Origin: Oscillospiraceae bacterium
GTDB taxonomy: Bacteria > Bacillota > Clostridia > Oscillospirales > Oscillospiraceae
Length of the DNA: 26,841 bases
Reading direction: 5' to 3'
Assembly (NCBI GenBank): GCA_024404215.1
Contig: JAKSQI010000002.1
Span: 1 to 26,841, forward strand
Shown here: positions 1 through 7,652 of the stretch, in pieces
How the letters are laid out: the number at the start of each line of letters is the position of its first letter
Numbering within the stretch: the stretch's first letter is position 1
The notes under the pieces: generated by a model
What the model was told of the DNA's origin: nothing
The model's database searches: none
The model's input: the letters and a program-made list of their open reading frames with translations, nothing else
Translations under genes and position numbers: made by a program

Positions 1-29
1 TGATAGGGAAAACGAAAAGAGGTACTTTC

Positions 30-989
30 ATGGAATACAATAAAAGAATATACGACATGTGTTTGGGCGACGAGTTTGCCGGTTATTACGTTATCACCAA
101 CATTCAACTCAAGGGAAGCAAAGGAAAAACCATGCTGCTGTCAGTTCTTTCCGATTCTGAAGACAGCATCAACGCCAACATGAGAGACTATACAGGTCCT
201 CTCGCCTCCGCAGACAGCGGAAAAGCCGTGTATGTTCAGGGTGAGGTTACCGAGTATCACGGAGGGCTCCAGGTTTCTCTTCGTCAGCTCCGTCCGGGTG
301 ATGAGCGAGATGCAGGCAAGTACCGAATCAGCGACCTGGTTCCCTCGGTTCAAATGGACTTGGACGCCGCGCTTCAGGATGTTCAGGCCATGCTGAATTC
401 CGTAGAGGATGAGGACTATCGCAAGATAGGTGAACTCATGCTGGCGCGCCATCAGGCCGCTTTTTCCTCCATTCCCGCCGGAAAACGCATGCATCACTGG
501 CAGCTGGGCGGTCTGCTAATGCATACCGTCAACATGATGCGTTCTGCCGATTTTCTATCCGATCTTTACTATTATGTTATTAACCGCAGTCTTCTTTTAG
601 TCGGTACTCTTCTCCATGACATGGCCAAGCAGGAGGAATTCACATTCTCTGAACTTGGTTTAGTTAACGGTTACTCTGTTTCCGGCGATTTACTGGGCCA
701 TCTTTATCTTGGTGCCCGGGAGGTACATGATGTCTGCCGTGAACTGGCTGTACCCGAAGAGAAGGCTATTCTATTGGAGCATCTGCTCCTCAGCCATCAC
801 GGCGAGCCGGAGTGGGGTGCCTGCCGGCGTCCCATCTGCGCCGAGGCCGAGCTTCTGAGTATTTTGGATAAACTGGACAGCCGCATGGAAATTTTTGCCG
901 AAGCCTGTGAAAAAACGCCCCTGGGAGAAGTCAGCGGGGTTATCCCCGCCATTGACAAACGAGTTTACAATCACTACAAACCAGAATAA
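30..989 (+). CDS. YhaM-like OB-fold/HD-domain 3'-5' exoribonuclease
   Basis: 319 aa, close to the usual length of Bacillus YhaM/Cbf1 proteins (about 310-320 aa). Residues about 10-90 look like an OB-type nucleic-acid binding fold. An HD metal-dependent phosphohydrolase domain follows, with visible residues H165 (LLMHT), H196-D197 (LLHDMAK), H224, H256-H257 (LSHHGEP) and D280 (SILDKLD). In the family, this arrangement degrades RNA and single-stranded DNA from the 3' end in the cytoplasm with a divalent metal. The ATG at 30 has an AGAGG Shine-Dalgarno at 18-22. Its stop is 3 nt before the GH25 gene, so the two probably share a transcript. The TGA and TAG triplets at window positions 1-6 may be the end of an upstream gene that cannot be seen. 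The family call is firm; the exact substrate is known only from homologues. Confidence 0.88.
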   Translation: MEYNKRIYDMCLGDEFAGYYVITNIQLKGSKGKTMLLSVLSDSEDSINANMRDYTGPLASADSGKAVYVQGEVTEYHGGLQVSLRQLRPGDERDAGKYRISDLVPSVQMDLDAALQDVQAMLNSVEDEDYRKIGELMLARHQAAFSSIPAGKRMHHWQLGGLLMHTVNMMRSADFLSDLYYYVINRSLLLVGTLLHDMAKQEEFTFSELGLVNGYSVSGDLLGHLYLGAREVHDVCRELAVPEEKAILLEHLLLSHHGEPEWGACRRPICAEAELLSILDKLDSRMEIFAEACEKTPLGEVSGVIPAIDKRVYNHYKPE

Positions 990-992
990 CCC

Positions 993-1916
993 ATGAAACA
1001 GCCCTTCTGTTCAAACAAACGGCTGCTTACAGCCGTTGCATTCGGGGCTATCGGCTTTGTCCTCCTGGCCCTGCTGATTTTAGTCATGGCTTCCACCCGT
1101 TTGCATTCCGGAACCGATGACAGCCTGCTGAAAGAGAATGGCAGGCCAGACTCCCGCGTATGGGTCAATGACGGTGCCAATGAGGTTGCCATTACTCCTT
1201 ACGAAGGGGTAGCCCCCTCCCAATTGCTCCCCGAGGATTTTTCCATAGAAGATACAAAAATCGTCTACCATGGCTCTTCCTATACTGCCTTGCAGGGGAT
1301 TGATGTTTCCACCTGGCAGGAGAACATTAACTGGTCATCCGTTGCCGGGGATGGTATTGATTTTGCTTTTATCCGTATTGGCTTCCGCGGCTCCCGGACC
1401 GGTATCATTGAAGAGGACTCCTGTTACTCTGACAACCTCGCCGATGCCCTGAAGCATGGCATTCAGGTCGGTGTTTACTTCTATTCCCAGGCCACATCCG
1501 AGGAAGAGGCTAAGGAAGAAGCGAACTGGGTTTTGGAACGATTAGGCAACCAGCAGCTGGATTTGCCGGTTATGTTTGACTGGGAGCCCATTCGCAGTGA
1601 AGAGTCACGTTCCGCCGAATGGGAGGGGCAGAGCCTGACTGCCTTCGGACAGGCCTTTTGCCAAACCATCCGAGATGCCGGACGAAAAGCAGGCATTTAC
1701 TTCAATCTGCAGCAATGCTATTATTGCTATGATTTATCCTGCTTTACCGAAGATTACTTTTGGCTGTCAGAGCCTCATAACTACCCCGGCTGTTATTATT
1801 CAGTCAGCTTCTGGCAATACACCTTTCAAGGCTCTGTTGCCGGAATCAGCGGTAATGTGGACCGCTGTCTCATGTTCCTTCCCCGTGTTGACGGTCAAAT
1901 CCTGTCTCCGGGATAA
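993..1916 (+). CDS. Membrane-anchored GH25-family lysozyme (N-acetylmuramidase)
   Basis: 307 aa. Residues about 11-33 form one hydrophobic segment after a short basic stretch (NKRLL), predicting an uncleaved N-terminal anchor with the enzyme outside the cell. A linker of about 65 residues follows, then a GH25 domain from about residue 101 to the end: QGIDVSTWQ (D104), FAFIRIGFRG, GVYFYSQA, the acidic pair in VMFDWEP (D196 and E198), FWQY at 273-276 and a final D290. GH25 enzymes cleave the beta-1,4 MurNAc-GlcNAc bond of peptidoglycan. The start lies 3 nt after the previous stop without a clear Shine-Dalgarno, so translation is probably coupled to the upstream gene. A role in wall remodelling is inferred; no cell-wall binding repeats are visible. 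A bidirectional terminator follows. Confidence 0.88.
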   Translation: MKQPFCSNKRLLTAVAFGAIGFVLLALLILVMASTRLHSGTDDSLLKENGRPDSRVWVNDGANEVAITPYEGVAPSQLLPEDFSIEDTKIVYHGSSYTALQGIDVSTWQENINWSSVAGDGIDFAFIRIGFRGSRTGIIEEDSCYSDNLADALKHGIQVGVYFYSQATSEEEAKEEANWVLERLGNQQLDLPVMFDWEPIRSEESRSAEWEGQSLTAFGQAFCQTIRDAGRKAGIYFNLQQCYYCYDLSCFTEDYFWLSEPHNYPGCYYSVSFWQYTFQGSVAGISGNVDRCLMFLPRVDGQILSPG

Positions 1917-1928
1917 TTTCCCAACACC

Positions 1929-1992
1929 AAAAACAGTCGGAATGCCTTACTGTACCTAATTAAAAGTACAGCAAAACAGTCCGGCTGTTTTT
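1929..1992. terminator. Bidirectional terminator between convergent gene pairs
   Basis: Arms 1929-1940 (AAAAACAGTCGG) and 1981-1992 (CCGGCTGTTTTT) pair over 12 bp with one G-U. An inner CTGTAC/GTACAG stem lies inside the loop. T-runs occur on both strands, and genes converge from both sides. The right arm overlaps the stop codon of the histidine phosphatase gene. Confidence 0.75.
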
Positions 1993-2530
1993 AAAAATCA
2001 AACCGAGTAATACTGCAGTTTTTCACCGCAAAGGTGGCAAACTCTTCGTTGGACATATCCTGAAAGTAGGACTTGATTACCCGAGAGATTCCATTGTGGG
2101 CTACCAATATCACCGTCTCTTTATCGGATAAGGCCTTCAGCTCATCCAAAAGATTATATACCCGCTGACCAACCTGCAGCATGCTCTCGCCTCCGTCGTA
2201 ACGGGAGGCAAAGCATTGCTTATCCCGGATAAAAGCCTCTCCTTGGACAGGCTGCCCTTCCCATTTTCCAAAATTCTGCTCTTTTAGCCGTGACTCCGGA
2301 AAACAGGGAATCCCGGTTATCCGGGATATGTGCCTGGCCGTGTCCTCAGCACGCCGGAGGGGGCTGTAAAGAATTCGATCCCCATGAATACCTTCTTTCA
2401 GCAGAAGCCGACCGGCTTCCTCTGCCTGCGCATGGCCCAGTTCCGTTAGAGGAACATCGGTTGCCCCGGCAATTTTTCCCTCAATATTCCATATGGTTTG
2501 CCCATGTCGAATAAAATATAGGTGACCCAT
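1991..2530 (-). CDS. Histidine phosphatase family protein (phosphoglycerate mutase-like)
   Basis: 179 aa. The N-terminal phosphate pocket reads FIRHGQT with the phospho-accepting H9. SPLRRAEDTA (R59/R60), the acid/base region RLKEQNFGKWEG (E84) and the second histidine LVAHNGISR (H145) complete the branch-1 histidine phosphatase catalytic set. The length fits the small cytosolic phosphatases (CobC/GpmB/PhoE-like) rather than the longer glycolytic dPGM. These enzymes hydrolyse phosphomonoesters; the substrate cannot be read from sequence. The start codon is 1 nt from the stop of the exonuclease gene, so the two are co-transcribed from the promoter near 3140. No cobalamin-synthesis genes are adjacent to support a CobC role. 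Confidence 0.85.
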   Translation of the reverse strand: MGHLYFIRHGQTIWNIEGKIAGATDVPLTELGHAQAEEAGRLLLKEGIHGDRILYSPLRRAEDTARHISRITGIPCFPESRLKEQNFGKWEGQPVQGEAFIRDKQCFASRYDGGESMLQVGQRVYNLLDELKALSDKETVILVAHNGISRVIKSYFQDMSNEEFATFAVKNCSITRFDF

Positions 2531-2531
2531 T

Positions 2532-3107
2532 TTATTTTTCCTTCTTTCGGCAAGGTTTTTTCACAGTTCCTCCGCATGGGGAAAAATCATATTCCCTAAG
2601 ATGAGGCTCCAGTGGATGCCCCTCTGCCAACAAGCGATTCAAAACCTCCCCGCAGGCATAGCTGTCGCTGCCGGCATCATGATGCCGCAGAGATATCCCC
2701 ATATGCCGACTTATGGTATTCAGCTTGTGGTCGGGAAGCTCCGGAAGCAGTTTCTGACTCATGCGATAGGTACAGATATACTCCGCATTTGGCCAACAAA
2801 TATTATAACGGGTCATTAGCTTGCGTAAAACACCCAAATCAAAAACAGCATTATGGGCAACCAGTATACCAGTTTGAAAAACAGGCCCCAAAAGTCTCCA
2901 TAATTCCGGAAAGGTTGGCAACCCATCCACCATGTCCGGCGTGATTCCGTGAATCATGATATTCATTTCATCAAATGGTGCACAAGGGTCAACCAGATAA
3001 TGACGGTTTTCCAAGGTTTTTCCGTTTTCCAGAACACTGATTCCTATGGAACAAATAGAATCATTCCTGCTGTTGGGAGTTTCCACATCAAAAGCAATAA
3101 AACGCAT
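2532..3107 (-). CDS. DEDDh-family 3'-5' exonuclease (DNA polymerase III epsilon-like)
   Basis: 191 aa from the chosen ATG. ExoI reads FDVET (D7, E9), ExoII reads VAHNAVFD (D90) and ExoIII reads HHDAGSDSYA (H143, D148), the full two-metal DEDDh set. The protein is a stand-alone exonuclease domain with a short basic C-terminal tail (KKPCRKKEK) and no polymerase or BRCT region. An in-frame TTG two codons upstream was rejected because the AAGG Shine-Dalgarno would then be only 4 nt away; it is about 10 nt from the ATG. Such proteins trim DNA or RNA 3' ends, for example in proofreading or repair. Which applies here is unknown. It is the first gene of a two-gene operon with the histidine phosphatase. 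Confidence 0.85.
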   Translation of the reverse strand: MRFIAFDVETPNSRNDSICSIGISVLENGKTLENRHYLVDPCAPFDEMNIMIHGITPDMVDGLPTFPELWRLLGPVFQTGILVAHNAVFDLGVLRKLMTRYNICWPNAEYICTYRMSQKLLPELPDHKLNTISRHMGISLRHHDAGSDSYACGEVLNRLLAEGHPLEPHLREYDFSPCGGTVKKPCRKKEK

Positions 3108-3139
3108 GCACAACCGACCTTCTTTCCCACAGTCCTTAT

Positions 3140-3145
3140 ATTATA
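3140..3145 (-). promoter_or_regulatory. -10 element (extended) for the exonuclease-phosphatase operon
   Basis: On the - strand the hexamer is TATAAT, preceded by TGC (extended -10, TGn). It lies about 33 nt upstream of the exonuclease ATG. No good -35 hexamer is visible at 16-18 bp, which is compatible with an extended -10 promoter. Confidence 0.5.
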
Positions 3146-3220
3146 GCAGAATGATGGAAAAATGCAGTACCCATTTCCCCTAAATTGATGTATGATACCC
3201 TTAGAAAGGAGAGGATACCC

Positions 3221-4432
3221 ATGACCTCAACCGAATTAATCAAAAAAACCATTCGGTATGAACCGACTCCCCGTACACCTGTTGCCGTTCTTGACGGCTA
3301 CAACTGGTTTTTAAAACAGAATAACATGACTCCGGACGAGCTGTATGCCATGCCTGCTGAGGAGGCGGCATCCTTCATCCTTCAGCAATATGATACCATG
3401 GGCTCAGACCTGGTATATGTGGGCCCCCTGCTCAGTGCCGCTGTGCGTGAAGTCATGGTCGACCAGGCCGGCCAAACCCCGCCCCTTGCCGACGCTTCCG
3501 ATATTGGCCGTTTTTCTCTGGATAGCCTTTATGAACAGGCAAAGGAAAGAGCTCCCTTTATCACTTTAGCAGCCCTCTTAGAGCAACTGAATCGTCAGTT
3601 GTCCGGTACAAAGCCCATTTTAGCCTTTGCAACAGGTCCCCTCACCTCGGCAGCAGGCCTTTTGGGAATGGAGCCTTTGATGATGGCTCTGCATGAAGAC
3701 CCGGAGGCACTGGAAGCTCTGCTTGATTTTTGTACGGAGCTGACCATTCGTCAGCTTCGCTCTCAGTTGGAAATGGGAGCTACCGGTGTGTCCATTGCAG
3801 ACCCGGTTTCTGCCGTCAATCTTATTAGTGAGGAATTCTTTGAGCGTTTCTCTCTGCCCCGCATCCGTCGTATCGCTGCCGTCTTTGCCGGGTTGGACAT
3901 GCCGGTTATGCTTCATATCTGTGGTGCCAGTTCTCCCCGCATTGCACCTCTGGTCGGCAGTGGCATAAACATTTACAGCATGGACGAGGTGGACCTGACC
4001 TTTGCACAGGAAGCTGCCAAAAAGGATTTCGCCATATTTGGCAATCTCAGCACCTTTGCCGTTATGCTTTCTGAAACACCGGAGACAATTTATCAAATGG
4101 GCAAAGAACTCTGCCAGACAGCAAAAACCGGCTTTATTCTGGCTCCCGGCTGTGACCTCCCCCCGGATACTCCCCCCACTAATCTAAAAGCTATGTTTGA
4201 TGCCGCCAAGAGCACCCGCAAGCCAAAAATAAGACTGAATCCGGATAAAAGCGTGGTTGAGGCCGTGAAAGAGGGGCTTAAGCAAAAGGATGGCTATTGC
4301 CCCTGCCGTTTAGCCAAAACAGAAGAGAATAAATGCATGTGCAAAGAGTTCCGTGACCAGATAGCCGACCCAAATTATACCGGCTTCTGTCACTGCATGC
4401 TCTACTACAAATCCTATGAGGAGAACGAATAA
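3221..4432 (+). CDS. UroD/MtaA-family protein fused to a C-terminal ferredoxin:thioredoxin reductase-like domain
   Basis: 403 aa. Residues about 1-335 resemble the uroporphyrinogen decarboxylase superfamily. The set of HICG (H232, C234) and a later APGCDLPPDTP (C311) is the His-X-Cys...Cys zinc site of MtaA/CmuA-type corrinoid:thiol methyltransferases, rather than a haem-pathway HemE. Residues about 336-403 are an extra module with three Cys-X-Cys pairs: CPC at 360-362, CMCKEF at 372-377 and CHCMLYYK at 390-397. This resembles the catalytic chain of ferredoxin:thioredoxin reductase, whose cysteines hold a [4Fe-4S] cluster and a redox disulfide. The spacings (9 and 15 residues) differ from those I recall for chloroplast FTR (16 and 8). 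The start at 3221 has an AAGGAGAGG Shine-Dalgarno; an upstream in-frame ATG at 3185 lacks one. A thioredoxin gene begins 1 nt after the stop. The reaction is unknown; a thiol- or corrinoid-linked, redox-gated methyl transfer is inference. Confidence 0.8.
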   Translation: MTSTELIKKTIRYEPTPRTPVAVLDGYNWFLKQNNMTPDELYAMPAEEAASFILQQYDTMGSDLVYVGPLLSAAVREVMVDQAGQTPPLADASDIGRFSLDSLYEQAKERAPFITLAALLEQLNRQLSGTKPILAFATGPLTSAAGLLGMEPLMMALHEDPEALEALLDFCTELTIRQLRSQLEMGATGVSIADPVSAVNLISEEFFERFSLPRIRRIAAVFAGLDMPVMLHICGASSPRIAPLVGSGINIYSMDEVDLTFAQEAAKKDFAIFGNLSTFAVMLSETPETIYQMGKELCQTAKTGFILAPGCDLPPDTPPTNLKAMFDAAKSTRKPKIRLNPDKSVVEAVKEGLKQKDGYCPCRLAKTEENKCMCKEFRDQIADPNYTGFCHCMLYYKSYEENE

Positions 4433-4433
4433 A

Positions 4434-4742
4434 ATGGCTGAGATCATTGTCACAAAAGAGAATTACGAAAAGGAATTGCTGCAATCCGATATTCCTGTAT
4501 TGATTGATTTATGGGCAAGCTGGTGTGGCCCCTGCCGCATGCTGGCCCCCATTGTTGCCGAAATTGCCGAAGAAAAGGCCGGCCAGATCAAAGTCTGTAA
4601 AATCAATGTTGACGAGGAACCCGAGCTCGCTCAGGCTTTCCGCGCAGAAAGCATTCCCATGCTGGTCGTCATGAAGGGTGGCAAGGTTACCAATGTCGGC
4701 GTTGGCTATATGCCCAAAGAAAACGTCCTGAACCTGCTTTGA
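4434..4742 (+). CDS. trxA: Thioredoxin
   Basis: 102 aa, the size of classical thioredoxins. The active site is WASWCGPCR with C31 and C34. The cis-proline loop reads SIPMLV (P75), where canonical thioredoxins usually have TIPT. One further cysteine, C55, is present. It starts 1 nt after the stop of the UroD-FTR gene, with GAGGAG about 10 nt upstream of the ATG, so the two genes are surely one operon. An in-frame ATG at 4416 was rejected because that Shine-Dalgarno lies downstream of it. Thioredoxins reduce protein disulfides in the cytoplasm. The FTR-like domain encoded just upstream is a plausible electron donor, and no NADPH thioredoxin reductase gene is nearby. A strong terminator follows. 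Confidence 0.93.
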   Translation: MAEIIVTKENYEKELLQSDIPVLIDLWASWCGPCRMLAPIVAEIAEEKAGQIKVCKINVDEEPELAQAFRAESIPMLVVMKGGKVTNVGVGYMPKENVLNLL

Positions 4743-4745
4743 GAT

Positions 4746-4777
4746 AAAAACCTCTTGCCAATGACAAGGGGTTTTTT
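4746..4777. terminator. Bidirectional intrinsic terminator
   Basis: AAAAACCTCTTG (4746-4757) pairs with CAAGGGGTTTTTT (4765-4777) through one G-U, with a 7-nt loop. T-runs on both strands serve the thioredoxin gene (+) and the convergent CCA-type gene (-), whose stop codon begins 3 nt further on. Confidence 0.85.
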
Positions 4778-4779
4778 AG

Positions 4780-6123
4780 CTATTTATATCGGGCCAGAGT
4801 TTGTTTCAATGCCGATTCCTTTTCCACACCGGCCAAACGCAGCTTGTGGGAAAAGGCAAGGGCTTCCGAGAATATGGGTCCCGGTTTCAGACCGGCTTCC
4901 AGCAAATCGGTGCCGGTAACACAGGGCTTGGCCATGGTCTGCCGATATATTATCAATCGCTCCTGTAAAACTGCCCCATAATCCGGCTTTTCTCCCTCCA
5001 TCCGGCTGCCGCGATGGTCTGCCAGTGCTAAGGCCAACAAAGTTCCCGGGTCAAGGGCCTTATCAAACAGACGATTGGTTGTTTTAATCGCTGCCCCGGC
5101 TGCTGCCTCGGCATTTGGCTTCATATGTAACTCCGTCAGGTTCAGCACCTGACGAATCAGCTTCTGTTCCCGGGTCAACCGCTTTAGGAAGCTTTCGGCC
5201 GGCTTCAAGCCCAGGCTTTCGTGGCCATAGGCATGCCAGACTCCGTTTATTTCTTCTGTGCATAAGGGCTTGCCCATGTCATGGGTCAAGGCCGCCAGCA
5301 TCAAGGCCAGCGGGTTCTCCACGGTTTCTCTTAGGCTGGCTGCTTCATCCAGAACTAAAAGGGTGTGCTCCCACACATCCCCTTCCCGGTGAAAGCGGGG
5401 ATTTTGAGGAACACCTATTAAAGACTGTAATTCAGGAAACCAGAAATCCAGCTGCTGCATTCTTTGCAGTTCGCGGAAGAAAATGGACGGCTGCTCGGCT
5501 TTCAGCAGTACCTTTTGCAATTCATCCATAACTCGTTCCCGCGACAGTTCCTTTAATTCCATGGATGCACACAAGGCCTCGGTTATATCCGCCACCGTGA
5601 AGTGAAATCTGGCCGCAAATTGGGCAGCCCGTAAAACCCGCAAGGGATCCTCAACAAAGCTCGCTGAGTCTATATGGCGCAGAACGCCCTGCTTCAAATC
5701 CTCCTGCCCATGGAAAGGGCCGCGCAGTCCATTGGCCAACACATCCATCAGCATAGCATTTATGGTAAAATCCCGTCGCTTTGCTGCCTGCTGCACACCA
5801 ACAAAGGGATCAACAAACACGGAAAAATCCCTGTGCCCCCGCCCGGTGGCGTGTTCCAATCGCGGCATGGCAATATCCAGGTCGTATCCCTTCAAGCCAT
5901 AAATGCCGAAGCTCACCCCCATGGTCATCCGCTCACCCAAAGAATCCAGCAGGGTTTCCAGTTGGTTTGGAGTCAGGCCATGCACCTCTATATCAATATC
6001 CTTGTTTTCCTTCCCAAGCAGAGTATCCCGGACATAGCCACCTACAAAATAGGCCCTTCCTCCTATCTGCTCTGCAGCCCTTGCCAGCCTTTGGGCCATT
6101 TGAAGATTGCTGAGCCTTTCCAT
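4780..6123 (-). CDS. cca: tRNA nucleotidyltransferase / poly(A) polymerase family protein with HD domain
   Basis: 447 aa. The class II nucleotidyltransferase head shows YFVGGYVRD (GG at 28-29), metal-binding KDIDIEV (D42, D44), KRRDFTINAM (116-125) and EDPLRVLRAAQFAARF from 158. A C-terminal HD phosphohydrolase domain follows with WEHTLL (H253), LTHDMGK (H281-D282) and later His residues (H297, H301). Family members add or repair the CCA end of tRNA, and some HD-containing ones also have 2',3'-cyclic phosphatase activity. Sequence alone does not exclude a CC-, A-adding or poly(A) enzyme. The ATG at 6123 is preferred over a GTG four codons upstream; the upstream region has two AGGGGG runs, one of them partly inside the extended reading frame. 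It lies 18 nt after the pfkB stop and probably shares that transcript. Confidence 0.85.
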   Translation of the reverse strand: MERLSNLQMAQRLARAAEQIGGRAYFVGGYVRDTLLGKENKDIDIEVHGLTPNQLETLLDSLGERMTMGVSFGIYGLKGYDLDIAMPRLEHATGRGHRDFSVFVDPFVGVQQAAKRRDFTINAMLMDVLANGLRGPFHGQEDLKQGVLRHIDSASFVEDPLRVLRAAQFAARFHFTVADITEALCASMELKELSRERVMDELQKVLLKAEQPSIFFRELQRMQQLDFWFPELQSLIGVPQNPRFHREGDVWEHTLLVLDEAASLRETVENPLALMLAALTHDMGKPLCTEEINGVWHAYGHESLGLKPAESFLKRLTREQKLIRQVLNLTELHMKPNAEAAAGAAIKTTNRLFDKALDPGTLLALALADHRGSRMEGEKPDYGAVLQERLIIYRQTMAKPCVTGTDLLEAGLKPGPIFSEALAFSHKLRLAGVEKESALKQTLARYK

Positions 6124-6141
6124 TGCCCCCTGCACCCCCTG

Positions 6142-7131
6142 TTAATTAGCCCTGCTCTGTTTTGACAACAGTTGATTCGCTTCAGCAGGCTCAGGAACAG
6201 AGGATATGCCACCTGCACGTGTGGTAGAAAGGGCTGCCATAGCGCAGGCATGCTCCGTGATTTTTCTCAGTTCCTCCCCGGTAAGCTTTTCCGGGCTCTT
6301 TCCGTAAGTCAGAAATGCTGCCATGGCCGAGCCGAAGAAAATATCACCGGCACCCGTTGTATCCACAGCGTGAATTCGCTCCGGAACGGATACCCTGCCT
6401 TTTCCGCCGCTTCCGATGTAATAAGCGCCCTCACTTCCGCAGGTTACAAAGCCCAGACGGGCAGGATAGTCCATCATCAGCTTCTCCGCTGCTTCCTCCG
6501 CTTCCAGATTCCACAGGAAACGAGCTTCTTCTTCGCTTAGTTTCACAAAATCCGCCTGATGCAAGCCCCATTCCATTTCCCTTTTGGCATGTTCTTCCTG
6601 CTTCCACAGCGGCAGCCGCAGGTTTGGGTCAAAGGAAATCCAAGTTTCCCGTGTTTTGGCAAAGGCGACTGCTTCTCGAGTAGCGGATGCCGACGGCTCA
6701 TCTGTCAGACTAAGGGTTCCAAAATGGAAAATATCGCTGTCAGCCAAAAGACGGTAATTGATTTCCTCCGGCTTCAAACAGGTATCCGCTCCGGGCTTAC
6801 GGGCAAAGGAAAAGGAACGTTCTCCTTCATGGTTCAAGGTCACGAAGGCCAGTGTAGTAAATACGGTTTCATCCAAAATCAATCCACTTGTATTAATTTC
6901 TGCCTGCTTTAGGGTCTCCTTCAACAGCTTTCCAAAGTCATCGTTTCCAACCTTTCCCAAAAAGGCTGTTTTTATTCCATGCTTTGCCAATGCCGCCAGA
7001 TAATTTGCGGGAGCGCCTCCCGGATGTCCCTGCATGGTGGGATAACCCCATTTATCCGAATTCACCCGGGAAAAATCTATCAGCAATTCCCCTAAAGCAA
7101 TGACCATGGGAGTCATTTTTACGTCCTTCAT
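6142..7131 (-). CDS. PfkB-family carbohydrate kinase (fructokinase-like)
   Basis: 329 aa, typical of ribokinase/fructokinase family proteins. The N-terminal sugar-binding region is VIALGELLIDF followed by GHPGGAPANYLAALAKHG (GG at 38-39). The C-terminal PfkB signature is DTTGAGDIFFG, with the anion-hole residues and catalytic base D263. The sequence is closest in feel to ATP:fructose kinases, but the sugar cannot be fixed from sequence. GGAGG lies 10 nt before the ATG. No transporter or glycosidase is adjacent. It sits between rnhA and the nucleotidyltransferase in a same-strand run and is likely co-transcribed with the latter. Confidence 0.85.
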   Translation of the reverse strand: MKDVKMTPMVIALGELLIDFSRVNSDKWGYPTMQGHPGGAPANYLAALAKHGIKTAFLGKVGNDDFGKLLKETLKQAEINTSGLILDETVFTTLAFVTLNHEGERSFSFARKPGADTCLKPEEINYRLLADSDIFHFGTLSLTDEPSASATREAVAFAKTRETWISFDPNLRLPLWKQEEHAKREMEWGLHQADFVKLSEEEARFLWNLEAEEAAEKLMMDYPARLGFVTCGSEGAYYIGSGGKGRVSVPERIHAVDTTGAGDIFFGSAMAAFLTYGKSPEKLTGEELRKITEHACAMAALSTTRAGGISSVPEPAEANQLLSKQSRAN

Positions 7132-7176
7132 GAGCTGTCTGCCTCCGTTTTCTGTATCCCTCTGCTATAAGAAATT

Positions 7177-7216
7177 CCCGCCCCCATCCCATCCGGGACC
7201 AGGGGCGGGTTTTTTT
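7177..7216 (+). terminator. GC-rich hairpin with T-run on the + strand
   Basis: CCCGCCCC (7177-7184) pairs with GGGGCGGG (7202-7209); an inner TCCC/GGGA stem fills most of the loop. A run of seven T follows on the + strand (7210-7216). The flanking genes (rnhA and pfkB) are both on the - strand, where the run after the stem is only AATTTC. It may still end rnhA transcription, or it may block antisense transcription. Confidence 0.55.
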
Positions 7217-7652
7217 ATGCCTTGTATTTACGGCTTTGGGACACAGCTAACTGATCGCAGCGATTGTTATACTCGTTCTCTGCATGTCCCTTTACCCAAA
7301 TAAAGCTTACCTGATGGCGCTCCAGCTGAACCAGCAGCTGTTGCCACAATTCGGGGTTTTTAACAGGTCCATCCTTTTTCTTCCAGTTTTTTGCCTGCCA
7401 TGACCTAAGCCAACCCTTGTTAATGGCATTAACCACATACTGACTGTCCGTATATAAGTCCACCTCGCAGGGCTCATTCAGCGCCTCCAGCGCCGAAATT
7501 ACCCCTGTCAGTTCCATACGGTTATTGGTGGTTAGGGCTTCTCCCCCGGAAAGCTCCTTCGTATGCTCTCCATAACGAAGAATGGCTCCCCACCCTCCGG
7601 GGCCCGGATTTCCACTGCATGCCCCATCGGTATAAATAATTACTTTTTTCAT
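7215..7652 (-). CDS. rnhA: Ribonuclease HI
   Basis: 145 aa, compact like E. coli RNase HI. The acidic catalytic set is visible: YTDGACSGNPG (D9), NRMELTG (E47), YTDSQYV (D69) and RCDQLA (D133), with the flexible-loop histidine in VKGHAENEYNN (H123). The basic handle region WLRSWQAKNWKKKDG is intact, which distinguishes a full RNase HI from shorter HI-like proteins. It cleaves the RNA strand of RNA:DNA hybrids in the cytoplasm, for R-loop and primer removal. Its ATG overlaps the gyrA stop by 4 nt (ATGA), so it is translationally coupled to gyrA. Confidence 0.96.
   Translation of the reverse strand: MKKVIIYTDGACSGNPGPGGWGAILRYGEHTKELSGGEALTTNNRMELTGVISALEALNEPCEVDLYTDSQYVVNAINKGWLRSWQAKNWKKKDGPVKNPELWQQLLVQLERHQVSFIWVKGHAENEYNNRCDQLAVSQSRKYKA

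Noticed and set aside
3185..3220. Earlier in-frame start for the UroD-FTR gene
   Set aside because: The upstream ATG has no Shine-Dalgarno, and the strong AAGGAGAGG lies between it and the chosen start at 3221.
5674..6165. + strand reading frame opposite the CCA-type gene
   Set aside because: It is antisense to conserved catalytic motifs of the nucleotidyltransferase and has no protein-like features of its own.
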